From Thermoleophilia bacterium (GTDB lineage Bacteria > Actinomycetota > Thermoleophilia > Miltoncostaeales > Miltoncostaeaceae), in assembly GCA_028285405.1 (NCBI GenBank), contig JANQPH010000029.1, positions 1 to 51,796 on the forward strand: DNA of 51,796 bases. Direction: 5' to 3'. Positions 1 to 7,917 of the stretch are shown here, in pieces. Every line of letters starts with the position of its first letter. The stretch's first letter is position 1. The notes beneath the pieces were generated by a model. That model was not told the DNA's origin and made no database searches. It saw only the letters and a list, made by a program, of their open reading frames with translations. The position numbers and the translations under genes were made by a program.

Positions 1-663
1 GATCGCGTGCGCCGCCTCGGCCGGCTGGGCGAGCAGGGCGTCGGCCGCCCGCCCGCTGCCGCTCACCAGACCGACCCGTGTGCCCAGCGCCGCGGCGATC
101 AGGTACTCGGCGCTCGAGATCGGCCCGCCGCCGATCCCGACCACGTGGACACCCTCCGGCGCAATTCCGGCGGCGAGGATGTCGTTCCAGTAGGCGAGCG
201 GCTCCGCGACGCTGAACCCGACCCCCGGCGTGCGTCGTACCTCGTCGATCCTGGCCGGATCGGACTCCAGCTCGACATCCGCCGGAACGTGCGTCGGCGC
301 ATAGCCGATCGCGTGGATGGCCTCGCCGGCGCTCGCGCGCAGGTCGCCGGCGAGCGCCGCGATCCCGACGGTCGTCGCGCCCGAGACGAGCGTGCCCCGG
401 AAACCTGCGAGGCCGGCCAGGAGCGCCGCGCGATACGAGCGGACCCGCGCTTCACCGTCGGTCCCGGTCCCGCCCGCGAGAACGAGCACCGGGCCCCGCC
501 CGTCGCTTGCCAGCCGGTCGCCGAGCCGGGCCGTACGCACGAGACGCAGGACCTCGACACCGGAGGGCTCGTCGACCTCCGACAGATCCGGCGTCGAGGA
601 CGCCCGGAGCGCCAGCCGGGCCGCGCGTTCGGCGGCGAGCGTGCTGTCGACGCTCAGTGACAC
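1..663 (-). CDS. TRPM/LSDAT-type SLOG-domain protein (3' part cut off by window edge)
   Basis: Only the first 221 codons are present; the frame is open to base 1. I read it by hand from a GTG at 661-663. The visible protein has a Rossmann-like pattern: VLVLAGGTGTDG (residues 59-70), TLVSGATTVGI (91-101) and GSGRAADAL (202-210). A glycine loop, an SGxTxxGI strand-turn and a late GSGRxxD motif together are typical of the LSDAT branch of the SLOG superfamily, the fold at the N-terminus of TRPM channels, thought to bind nucleotides or ADP-ribose derivatives. No clear Shine-Dalgarno precedes the GTG; the nitroreductase stop codon lies in the same frame five codons upstream, so the start cannot be much earlier. 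It sits 15 bp behind the nitroreductase on the same strand, so the two are probably co-transcribed. Ligand and role are unknown. Confidence 0.6.
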   Translation of the reverse strand, partial: MSLSVDSTLAAERAARLALRASSTPDLSEVDEPSGVEVLRLVRTARLGDRLASDGRGPVLVLAGGTGTDGEARVRSYRAALLAGLAGFRGTLVSGATTVGIAALAGDLRASAGEAIHAIGYAPTHVPADVELESDPARIDEVRRTPGVGFSVAEPLAYWNDILAAGIAPEGVHVVGIGGGPISSAEYLIAAALGTRVGLVSGSGRAADALLAQPAEAAHAI

Positions 664-678
664 CGATGCGGGAGCGGC

Positions 679-1341
679 TTAGGAGTCGGCGCGGGTGTTG
701 CCCCAGCGGTCCTCGTGGACGAGCGACTGCCACGGACGACGGATCTCCTGCAGGCGAGGAGGCAGGCCCTGGGGCCACTCGGTCGGGTAGCCCAGCGGCG
801 TGAGCGCGGGCACCTCGACGTCGTCGGGCAGGCCGAGGAGCGACTTCAGCTCGTCGATCGCCCACCAATGGAAGACCGTGGGCACCGTCCCGAGCCCCTT
901 GGCGCGGGCCGCGACCATCAGGTTCTCCATCATGAAGCCGACCGAGATCATGTCCGCGGTGCGCTCGTTCTCTGCCTCCTCGGGCGGGAACAGGTGCCGA
1001 GGCACGAGCAGCCCGACGAGCCACACCGGCACGTGCCGGTAGCTGCCCAGCACCTGCTCGGCGTACTCGCGGCCCCAGGCCTTGTGCTCCTCGGCCGTCG
1101 TCCCTTCCTGGGCGGGGCGCATCATCGCGAAGTACTCGGCGCCGCCGTCGATCACGATCTCGGCGACCTTCAGCTTGGTCTCGGGGTCCTTGACGACGAC
1201 GATCCCCCACGACTGGGACATCCCGCCGGTCGGGGCCAGCAACGCCAGCCGGCAGAGCTCGTCGAGATCCGCGTCGGCGACCGGTTGGTCCGTGTAGGAG
1301 CGGACGCTCCGGCGCTTTCGGATCGCCTCGATCGCATCCAT
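679..1341 (-). CDS. Nitroreductase family protein (FMN-dependent oxidoreductase)
   Basis: A 220-residue cytoplasmic flavoenzyme of the nitroreductase family, which reduces nitro groups, quinones or similar acceptors using NAD(P)H through bound FMN. The N-terminus has the family's FMN-phosphate region (IRKRRSVRSYTDQPV, residues 6-20) and the LLAPTGGMSQSW loop; GLGTVPTVFHWW and the C-terminal RRPWQSLVHEDRWG follow. Length is normal for the family. The ATG at 1339-1341 is preceded by GAGGAG at good spacing. It leads a probable two-gene operon with the SLOG-domain gene. The physiological substrate cannot be read from the sequence. Confidence 0.88.
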   Translation of the reverse strand: MDAIEAIRKRRSVRSYTDQPVADADLDELCRLALLAPTGGMSQSWGIVVVKDPETKLKVAEIVIDGGAEYFAMMRPAQEGTTAEEHKAWGREYAEQVLGSYRHVPVWLVGLLVPRHLFPPEEAENERTADMISVGFMMENLMVAARAKGLGTVPTVFHWWAIDELKSLLGLPDDVEVPALTPLGYPTEWPQGLPPRLQEIRRPWQSLVHEDRWGNTRADS

Positions 1342-1579
1342 GGTGAACTCCTCGTCGACTGCTCAGGCCCGTGGGGGCTGACGGTCGGTCATGGCCCCCG
1401 CCGGCCGAGGAGTCTCGCACACATCAGGGGATCGGCTGCGTCGGCCGACATGCGGCCGAGATCGATGGAACCGGAACGCTCGGCGACCGATGACGTCGTG
1501 TCATACCGTCGTCGACCGGTCGCGCGAGGGCGCTCGTGCGCGATCCCGGGAGACCCGAAACCGCTGAAGGAGACCCCTG

Positions 1580-2914
1580 TTGAGAAGACGACCACTCGTC
1601 ACGAGGAACCGCATGGCGCTTGTCGCGCTCGCTGCAGGCTGCGGGGCCGCCGCGTTCGTTCCGGCGACCGCGGCCGGCCACGGCGCGACCGAGGACCCCG
1701 TCGCCCGCACCCTCCAGTGCCGCGGCGACATCGCGTCCGAGATGTGCGCTCAGGCGTGGAACGCGAATCCGCAGGCGATCTACGACTGGATGGAGGTCAA
1801 CATCGGCGACGCCGCGGGCCGCCACCGGGAGCTCGTGCCCGACGGGCAGCTCTGCAGCGCCGGTCGGAGCAAGTTCGCGGCGTTCGACGTCCCGGGCGCG
1901 TGGACGACCACCGCGATGACACCCAACGCGAACGGCAACTACGACGTTCGCTTCCAGGCGACGGCGCCCCATGCGACCGCGTACTTCCGCTGGTACATCA
2001 CCGACCCCGGGTTCGACCCGACGACGGAGCGGCTCGGATGGGACGACCTGACGTTGGTCGAGGACTCGGGACCCGCGCCGGCCGAGGCGTCCCCCGAGTT
2101 CGAGCTCGACCTGCAGGGGCGCAGCGGGCATCACGTCCTCTACATGGTCTGGCAGCGCAGCGACAGCCCCGAGGCCTTCTACGGGTGCAGCGACGTCCTC
2201 CTCGGCGAGCGCCCCAACCCCAACCCGAATCCCAACCCGGATCCGGATCCCGACCCCAATCCGGATCCCGACCCAAACCCGGATCCCGACCCCAATCCGG
2301 ACCCCGACCCCGACCCGGATCCGAATCCAGGCCCGCCGAGCGACGGCGTACTCGACGCGCGCCTCGAGATCAGCGACGACTGGGGTGCTGGGTACTGCGC
2401 GACCGGGACGGTGACCAACGACGGCACGACGGCCGTGGCCTGGGAGAGCCGGATCGACACCGGTGGTCCGCTGCGCGCGAGCTGGAACGGGGTCTTCGAC
2501 GAGGCGCACGTCCACGGTGAGGGCGGGGCGCATCATCACCCCGTCCGTGTCGTGGGCGCCGACTGGAACCGGGTGCTCTCGCCCGGCCAGTCGACGAGCT
2601 TCGGCTTCTGCGCCGATCGCCACACCGGTCCGGTACCGGATCCCGACCCCGGGCCTCCGACCGAGCAGATCAGCATCGATCTCGAGACGACGGCCGACTG
2701 GGGGGCGGGCTACTGCGTGAACGGAACCGTCGGCAACCTCACCCAGACCGAGGTCGAGTGGCAGGGCACGATTCCGGACCCTGGCCAGATCAGCTCGATC
2801 TGGGGCGCGGTCGGTGAGCCCTCAGGGCAGGAGCTCTCGCTGAGCGGCGTCAGCTGGAACCGCGTCCTCGCTCCGAGCGGGACGGCGAGCTTCGGGTTCT
2901 GCGCGACCCGGTAG
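1580..2914 (+). CDS. Secreted lytic polysaccharide monooxygenase (AA10) with two C-terminal CBM2-like domains
   Basis: A 444-residue exported copper enzyme predicted to cleave cellulose or chitin oxidatively. Residues 1-33 are a signal peptide; cleavage before His34 would expose the amino-terminal histidine of the copper brace (HGATEDPVARTLQC). The second copper histidine is His82 in GRHRELVPDGQLC, a segment typical of actinobacterial cellulose-active AA10 enzymes. The catalytic domain ends near residue 208, followed by an Asn/Asp-Pro linker and two CBM2-like modules (about 255-350 and 365-444). Each carries the DWGAGYC start, SWN and GFCA(D/T)R pattern, with paired cysteines that could form a disulfide. 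The TTG start is chosen because AAGGAGA lies about 7 nt upstream; an ATG at codon 12 would shorten the signal peptide. It stands alone, divergent from the nitroreductase. Confidence 0.88.
   Translation: MRRRPLVTRNRMALVALAAGCGAAAFVPATAAGHGATEDPVARTLQCRGDIASEMCAQAWNANPQAIYDWMEVNIGDAAGRHRELVPDGQLCSAGRSKFAAFDVPGAWTTTAMTPNANGNYDVRFQATAPHATAYFRWYITDPGFDPTTERLGWDDLTLVEDSGPAPAEASPEFELDLQGRSGHHVLYMVWQRSDSPEAFYGCSDVLLGERPNPNPNPNPDPDPDPNPDPDPNPDPDPNPDPDPDPDPNPGPPSDGVLDARLEISDDWGAGYCATGTVTNDGTTAVAWESRIDTGGPLRASWNGVFDEAHVHGEGGAHHHPVRVVGADWNRVLSPGQSTSFGFCADRHTGPVPDPDPGPPTEQISIDLETTADWGAGYCVNGTVGNLTQTEVEWQGTIPDPGQISSIWGAVGEPSGQELSLSGVSWNRVLAPSGTASFGFCATR
2213..2329 (+). repeat. Pro-Asn/Pro-Asp dipeptide linker repeat inside the LPMO gene
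   Basis: About 39 codons of almost pure Pro-Asn then Pro-Asp dipeptides, with codons alternating between CCC, CCG and CCA and between AAC, AAT and GAC, GAT. It encodes the flexible linker between the AA10 catalytic domain and the first CBM2-like module. Such low-complexity DNA is prone to length change by slippage. Confidence 0.9.
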
Positions 2915-2925
2915 GTGCTCCCCGA

Positions 2926-2952
2926 GACCGGCGGGCATCACGCCCGTCGGTC
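2926..2952. terminator. Hairpin between convergent LPMO and topoisomerase genes
   Basis: An 11-bp stem (GACCGGCGGGC / GCCCGTCGGTC, one G-T wobble) with a 5-nt loop sits 11 bp after the LPMO stop and 25 bp from the topoisomerase stop. There is no T-tract, as is common for actinobacterial terminators. It could serve both strands. Confidence 0.55.
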
Positions 2953-2977
2953 GGGCCCCCGACGCTCTCGTGAGGCG

Positions 2978-5638
2978 CTACGAGGAGGAGCGGGTCGAGC
3001 GGCGGCGGGTCTTGGTCGCCGTGGCGCCGTTCTTCGACCGCGAGCCCGACTTGCCGCGAGCGGCGGCCGGCGCGGCCGGCGCGGCCTCGGCGCCGTTCGA
3101 CTGCTCCGGCGACCCGTTTGCCTCGGCGGCCAGCACTGGACGGTCCGCCTCGATCTTGGCGACCGCCTCCTCGCGGGAGACCTCGACGCCCTTCGAGCGT
3201 TTCCAGATCACGTATCCGCAGCCGGGGTTCTTCTTGCTCTTGTAGGTCGTGCACCCGTAGCTGCGCTGGCGCTCGATGATCTGCCCCTTGCAGTCGGGGG
3301 TGGGGCAGTCGGCGAGCGGCTCGCGGCTCGGTGCGGGCGCCGCGTTCGTCTCGCCCTTGGCGACCATCTCCTTGGCGGTCTCGAGGTCGACCTCGCCCTT
3401 CTGGCCCCGGACCCGCTTCCAGATCACGTAGCCACAGCCCGGCTCCTGGCGGCTCTTCCAGCTCGTGCACCCGTAGCTGCGCTGGCGCTCGATGATCTGG
3501 CCGCCACACTCGGGCGTGGGGCACGGGCCGAGCACCTCCCGCTCGGCCTCCAGGTCCTTGCTCTGCTTGCCCTGCGCGATCAGCTCGAGCGCGGTCTCAC
3601 GATCGATCGTCTTTCCGGCGGTCTGCTTCCACAGCGTGTACCCGCACCCCGGGTCCGACTTGCCCTTGTAGCTGGTGCAGCCGTAGCTCTTGGGGAACTC
3701 GACGATCTCGCCGTCGCAGAGCGGACACGGAGCGATCGGCGTGCGCTTGATCCGCAGATCCTCGCGGTCCTTGTCGGCGAACCAGCCGACGACCTCGCGG
3801 GTCAGATCCTCGATCTCGTGCCGGAACGGACCGCTCGACTCCTCGCCGCGCTCGATTCGGTTGAGGCGCTGCTCCCACTCGCCGGTCAGGGCGGGGCTGG
3901 TGAGCATGTGGTCACCGAGCATGTTGACGAGGCCGATGCCCTTGTCCGTCGCGCGCAGGGCCCGGCCCTCGCGCTCGACGTAGTCCGCATCGATCAGCCG
4001 CTCGATCGTCGCGGCCCGGGTCGCGGGCGTGCCGAGCCCGGCGTCCTTCATGGCCTCGGCCGCCTCGTCGTCATCGACGAGCTTGCCGGCCGTCTCCATC
4101 GCCCGCAGCAGCGTGTTGTCCGAGTAGCGACCCGGAGGCTTGGTCTGCTTGGCGAGCGACTCCGCCTTCGTGCACCGCACGGACTGGCCCTCGGTGAGCG
4201 GCGGCAGCCGTGTCTCCTCGCCGTCCTCCTTGTCGCCCGCCTTGCCGCCGGACGCGGCGTCCGGCGCGGGGGCGGTGCTCTTTGCGACCTCGCCGTAGGC
4301 GGCACGCCAGCCCGCCTCGACCAGCACCTTGCCCTTGCTGCGAAACAGGTGCGACGCGACGCGCGTCTCGACCGTCGTCCGCTCGATCTTGGCCGGAGGC
4401 AGGAACACCGCGAGGAATCGACGGGCGACGAGGTCGTAGATCCGCCGGTCGTCGCGCCCGAGGCCGCTCAGGTCGTGCTGGCCCTCGGTCGGGATGATCG
4501 CGTGGTGGTCGCCGACCTTCGCGTCGTTGACGATCCGCGCGAGCGGCAGCTTCTCGGATGCGAGCACGATCTTGGACGGCTCGTCGTACTCGGCGCCGGC
4601 GCGGCCGACGTTGGCGACGATGCCCCGCATCTGGCCGGCCAGGTCTCCGGAGATGTACCGCGAGCTCGTGCGCGGGTACGTGATCAGCTTGTGCTGGTCG
4701 TAGAGGGCCTGCGCGGCCGACAGCGTCCGCTGTGCGGAGAAGCCGAACTTCTGGTTCGCCTCGCGCTGGAGCGAGGTGAGGTCGTAGAGCAGCGGGGGGT
4801 TCTCGCGCTGGGGCTTGGTCACCACCGACTCGACGACGCCCGGCTGCCCGTTCGTCGCCGCGGCGATCTCGGACGCGGCCTCGGCGGTAGTCAGTCGGGT
4901 GGTCGACCCCTCGTGCCACAGACCCTTGTAACCGGCGCCGTCCGCGTCGAGGTGGGCCTCGACCTCCCAGTAGTCCTCGGGCACGAAGGCGGCGATCTCG
5001 AGGTCGCGATGCGCGATGAGCGCAAGCGTCGGCGTCTGGACCCGGCCGAGCGAGAGCACGCGGCGGGCCGAGCCGGCTCGTGTCGTCGCCGCGCGCGTCG
5101 CGTTCATGCCGATCAGCCAGTCCGCCTCGCTCCTGGCGCGCGCCGCGCTCTCGAGCGGCTTGACGCTCTCGTCGGTGCGCAGGTGATCGAACGCCTCGCG
5201 AATGGCCTTTTGGGTCATCGAGCTGAACCAGGCCCGCTCGATCGTCTTCTCGTGAGCGGCCTCGGGCGCGGTCTGGAGGATGAGCTTGAAGATCAGCTCG
5301 CCCTCACGTCCCGCATCGCACGCGTTCACGATGGTGTCCACGTCCGCGCGCGCCATCAGCTTGTGGAGCGAGGAGAGCTGCTTCTGCGCCCGGGCGTCCC
5401 TGGCGTGGTACCGGAACTGCTCGGGGATGATCGGCAGGTCCTCGTAGCGCCAGCGCTTCAGGTTGGCGTCGTACTCCTCCGGGTCGACCTGCTCCAGGAG
5501 GTGGCCCACCGCGAACGCGATGACGAAGCCGGGGCCCTCGAAGCGGTCCCCGATCTTCTTCGCCGAGCCGCCAAGGAGGGCGTTGGCCACGTCTTGGGCC
5601 ACGGACGGCTTCTCGCAGATGACGAGCGTGTTGCTCAC
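2978..5638 (-). CDS. topB: Type IA DNA topoisomerase, TopB (topoisomerase III)-like, with three C-terminal Zn-ribbon repeats
   Basis: An 886-residue topoisomerase that cuts and passes single DNA strands to relax negative supercoils or unlink DNA. The Toprim domain is at the N-terminus (VICEKPSVA with Glu9; the metal-binding CDAGREGELIF motif). The catalytic tyrosine is Tyr321 in KLITYPRTSSRY, close to the position in E. coli Topo III, and GRVQTPTLALI follows the Toprim. The last 250 residues contain three topoisomerase C-terminal zinc-ribbon-like repeats, each with CPxC...YGCT(S/T)(Y/W)K...GCGY. The last 25 residues are basic. The GTG start begins the conserved strand directly. Assignment to TopB rather than TopA rests on the N-terminal motif and is fairly, not fully, certain. 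Confidence 0.85.
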   Translation of the reverse strand: MSNTLVICEKPSVAQDVANALLGGSAKKIGDRFEGPGFVIAFAVGHLLEQVDPEEYDANLKRWRYEDLPIIPEQFRYHARDARAQKQLSSLHKLMARADVDTIVNACDAGREGELIFKLILQTAPEAAHEKTIERAWFSSMTQKAIREAFDHLRTDESVKPLESAARARSEADWLIGMNATRAATTRAGSARRVLSLGRVQTPTLALIAHRDLEIAAFVPEDYWEVEAHLDADGAGYKGLWHEGSTTRLTTAEAASEIAAATNGQPGVVESVVTKPQRENPPLLYDLTSLQREANQKFGFSAQRTLSAAQALYDQHKLITYPRTSSRYISGDLAGQMRGIVANVGRAGAEYDEPSKIVLASEKLPLARIVNDAKVGDHHAIIPTEGQHDLSGLGRDDRRIYDLVARRFLAVFLPPAKIERTTVETRVASHLFRSKGKVLVEAGWRAAYGEVAKSTAPAPDAASGGKAGDKEDGEETRLPPLTEGQSVRCTKAESLAKQTKPPGRYSDNTLLRAMETAGKLVDDDEAAEAMKDAGLGTPATRAATIERLIDADYVEREGRALRATDKGIGLVNMLGDHMLTSPALTGEWEQRLNRIERGEESSGPFRHEIEDLTREVVGWFADKDREDLRIKRTPIAPCPLCDGEIVEFPKSYGCTSYKGKSDPGCGYTLWKQTAGKTIDRETALELIAQGKQSKDLEAEREVLGPCPTPECGGQIIERQRSYGCTSWKSRQEPGCGYVIWKRVRGQKGEVDLETAKEMVAKGETNAAPAPSREPLADCPTPDCKGQIIERQRSYGCTTYKSKKNPGCGYVIWKRSKGVEVSREEAVAKIEADRPVLAAEANGSPEQSNGAEAAPAAPAAARGKSGSRSKNGATATKTRRRSTRSSS

Positions 5639-5751
5639 CGGCGGGTCACAGTAGCACCGGTCATCGCGAGCGCCGCGAAACCCCTAGTGATGCGTCACCA
5701 ACGCGCTTCCGGGTGCCGGCTGGCCGCACTCCCGGCGCGCCGCGCCCGCGG

Positions 5752-6777
5752 CTACGTCCAGAAGGACGATGTGACGCGATAGCGGTCGTCCGGGACCAGC
5801 TTCAGCTCGGACACGGCGTCCGAGAGCGGGATGTCGACGATGTCGTCACCGCGAAGCGCCACCATCCGGCCGAAGCCACCCTCCTCGACGAGCTCGGCTG
5901 CGCGCACGCCGAACCGGGTCGAGAGCACGCGGTCGTAGGCGATCGGCGAGCCGCCGCGCTGGATGTGCCCGAGCACCGTCGCGCGGGTGTCGTGACCTGT
6001 GCCGTCCTTGATCGCGTCGGCGATCTGCTCGCCAACGCCGACCTTCGCGAGCTGCTTGTGACCGAACTCGTCGACCTCGCCCTCGTCAGCGGTGTCGAGC
6101 TCGACGCCCTCGCTGGCGACGACCATGACGTAGTCGCGGCCCTGGTCCAGCAGCCGCTGGACGTGCGCCACCACCGCCTCGAGGGTCACGGGCTGCTCGG
6201 GGATCAGCGTGAGGTCCGCCGACGTCGCGATGCCGGATTCGTTGGCGATCCACCCGGAGTGGCGGCCCATGACCTCGACGACCATCACCCGATCGTGCGA
6301 GCGAGCGGTGGTCCGGAGGCGATCGATGTTCTCGGTCGCGATCTGGACGGCCGACCAGAAGCCGAACGTGTAGTCGGTGCCCGAGAGGTCGTTGTCGATG
6401 GTCTTGGGCACGCCGATCGTCTTCAGGCCGTGCTCCTCGTAGAGCCGGCGCGCGACGCCCAGCGTGTCCTCGCCGCCGATCGCCACCAGCGCGTCGAGCC
6501 CGAGCTTCTCGAACGCCGCGACGGCCGCCTCGCCGCCGCCCTCGTCCTTGAACGGGTTCGTGCGAGAGCTACGCAGGATCGTCCCGCCGACCTCGAGGAT
6601 GTCGGCGACATCTGCGGGGCCGAGCGGCCGCTGCTCCTGCTCGAGCAGCCCGCGCCATCCGTGCAAGAGGCCCACGTGCTCATGGCCGAACCGGATCGCG
6701 CCGACCTGCACGACCCCGCGGATCACGCCGTTGAGTCCGGGGCAGTCTCCGCCGCCGGTGAGCACTCCAACCTTCAT
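5752..6777 (-). CDS. pfkA: 6-phosphofructokinase, residues predict the pyrophosphate-dependent type
   Basis: A 341-residue cytoplasmic enzyme that phosphorylates fructose 6-phosphate to fructose 1,6-bisphosphate. Motifs in order: GGGDCPGLN (8-16), GGEDT (101-105), PKTIDNDL (124-131) with the catalytic aspartate pair, MGRHSGW and PEQP. E. coli ATP-PFK has glycines at 104 and 124; here the matching residues are Asp104 and Lys125. That Asp/Lys pair is the known signature of PPi-dependent enzymes, such as that of Amycolatopsis methanolica. If so, the step is reversible and can also serve gluconeogenesis. A TAGGTT box lies 9 nt upstream of the ATG and no clear Shine-Dalgarno is visible, so the message may be leaderless. 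Confidence 0.93.
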   Translation of the reverse strand: MKVGVLTGGGDCPGLNGVIRGVVQVGAIRFGHEHVGLLHGWRGLLEQEQRPLGPADVADILEVGGTILRSSRTNPFKDEGGGEAAVAAFEKLGLDALVAIGGEDTLGVARRLYEEHGLKTIGVPKTIDNDLSGTDYTFGFWSAVQIATENIDRLRTTARSHDRVMVVEVMGRHSGWIANESGIATSADLTLIPEQPVTLEAVVAHVQRLLDQGRDYVMVVASEGVELDTADEGEVDEFGHKQLAKVGVGEQIADAIKDGTGHDTRATVLGHIQRGGSPIAYDRVLSTRFGVRAAELVEEGGFGRMVALRGDDIVDIPLSDAVSELKLVPDDRYRVTSSFWT

Positions 6778-6823
6778 CGGCCGGGAAACCTACCCGACGG
6801 ACGCCCGCGGCGGCGGCGCTGTG

Positions 6824-7747
6824 TCATCGCAGCGCGGGCTCGCGGCGGCGGGTGGGCGCCGACCCCGGCGTCAACGCGGGGCCGGCAGGGCCCGGTTCCC
6901 GGAGCAGCCGGACGGCGAGCCCGACGGTCGCGGCCGCGCTCGCGACGACGACCGCGGCGGCGACCACGAACTCGGCCCGACCGCCGACGACCTGGAACAG
7001 GTCGATGCGCCCGGACACCGTCCACACCGACATCGCGACGAGCGCGGCGGTGACCGCGCCGGCCAGCGCGATGCCCCAGCCGCCGACGTCAGAGCGCGAC
7101 GGACCGCGACGGAGGCCTCGCGCCACCGCCGCCGCGACGCCGAACCAGACGCAGCAGACCAGGAACGCGCCGACGACGTCGCTGGGCCGGTGCCAGTCGA
7201 GCAGGACGACTCCGACGCCGATCGCGGCCGCGTAGCCGCCTCCGAGGACCGCGGCGACGAGGCGCGTCTTGGCCGAGGCCACCAGCACCAATCCGAGCGC
7301 GAGGCTCATCGCGACGGTGGCGTGCCCGCTCGGGAAGCTCCCGCCCTGGCTCGGCGCGGTCAGATCCGGGCGCTCGAGGACGTCCTTCAGGACCTGCGTC
7401 GTCACGTTCGCGCCGACGACGAGCGCCAGCGCCGACACCGCCGCGGCCACCCGCCCGCCCAGCAGCGCCAGCAGGACGATGCCGGCGCCGAGGATGACGA
7501 TCGAGGAGACGTCGATCGTGCGCAGCAGATCCCCGGTGGTGTCGTGGACCACGGGGTTGAGGTCGCGGTCGAGGCTCCCGAGCGGCGCGTTGTCGACCCG
7601 CTGCCCGAGCTCGGTCTGCACCGCGAGCAGGTAGACGGCGAGGAGCGCGAGCAGTGACACCGCGCTGAACCCGAGGAGCGGGAGGGTGCCTCGGGTGGGT
7701 GCGCCGGGGTCGTGCGCGGCTGCGTTCGGGCCTCGGGCAGCGGCCAT
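6824..7747 (-). CDS. PAP2-superfamily membrane phosphatase
   Basis: A 307-residue integral membrane protein with about six hydrophobic segments and a type 2 phosphatidic acid phosphatase core. Motif 1 is KDVLERPDL, motif 2 is FPSGHAT and motif 3 is DWHRPSDV, with the catalytic histidines. The usual SR before motif 3 is replaced by IG. Members remove phosphate from lipid pyrophosphates or phosphatidic acid on the outer face of the membrane. The N-terminal 20 residues are polar and variable. The ATG at 7745-7747 follows a TAGCGT box by 6 nt with no Shine-Dalgarno, so it is probably leaderless. It is divergent from nhaA. Confidence 0.8.
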   Translation of the reverse strand: MAAARGPNAAAHDPGAPTRGTLPLLGFSAVSLLALLAVYLLAVQTELGQRVDNAPLGSLDRDLNPVVHDTTGDLLRTIDVSSIVILGAGIVLLALLGGRVAAAVSALALVVGANVTTQVLKDVLERPDLTAPSQGGSFPSGHATVAMSLALGLVLVASAKTRLVAAVLGGGYAAAIGVGVVLLDWHRPSDVVGAFLVCCVWFGVAAAVARGLRRGPSRSDVGGWGIALAGAVTAALVAMSVWTVSGRIDLFQVVGGRAEFVVAAAVVVASAAATVGLAVRLLREPGPAGPALTPGSAPTRRREPALR

Positions 7748-7753
7748 TCGTCA

Positions 7754-7759
7754 ACGCTA
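7754..7759 (-). promoter_or_regulatory. Probable -10 box (TAGCGT) of the PAP2 gene
   Basis: Read on the minus strand, TAGCGT ends 6 nt before the ATG at 7747. The spacing implies transcription starting at or next to the start codon. It matches the TANNNT pattern seen before several other genes here. Confidence 0.45.
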
Positions 7760-7917
7760 GCGCCGGCCGGCGTCGGACCCTCGCGCGGCGGTCGACGTCC
7801 GCCGGGGGCGCTTGTCCGGGGCGCGGACGGCTACGCTGACGGGCGCGTGCGGCGGAGCGGAGACGACACTTTCGGAGGCGGGTCGGCGGACCAGCCGACT
7901 CTTCGGAGCCGCACCGC

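Noticed and set aside
2915-5782. A very long open frame opposite the topoisomerase gene
   Set aside because: It mirrors the real gene codon for codon, reads as low-complexity Arg/Ala/Leu-rich protein and has no family features; high GC leaves few chance stops.
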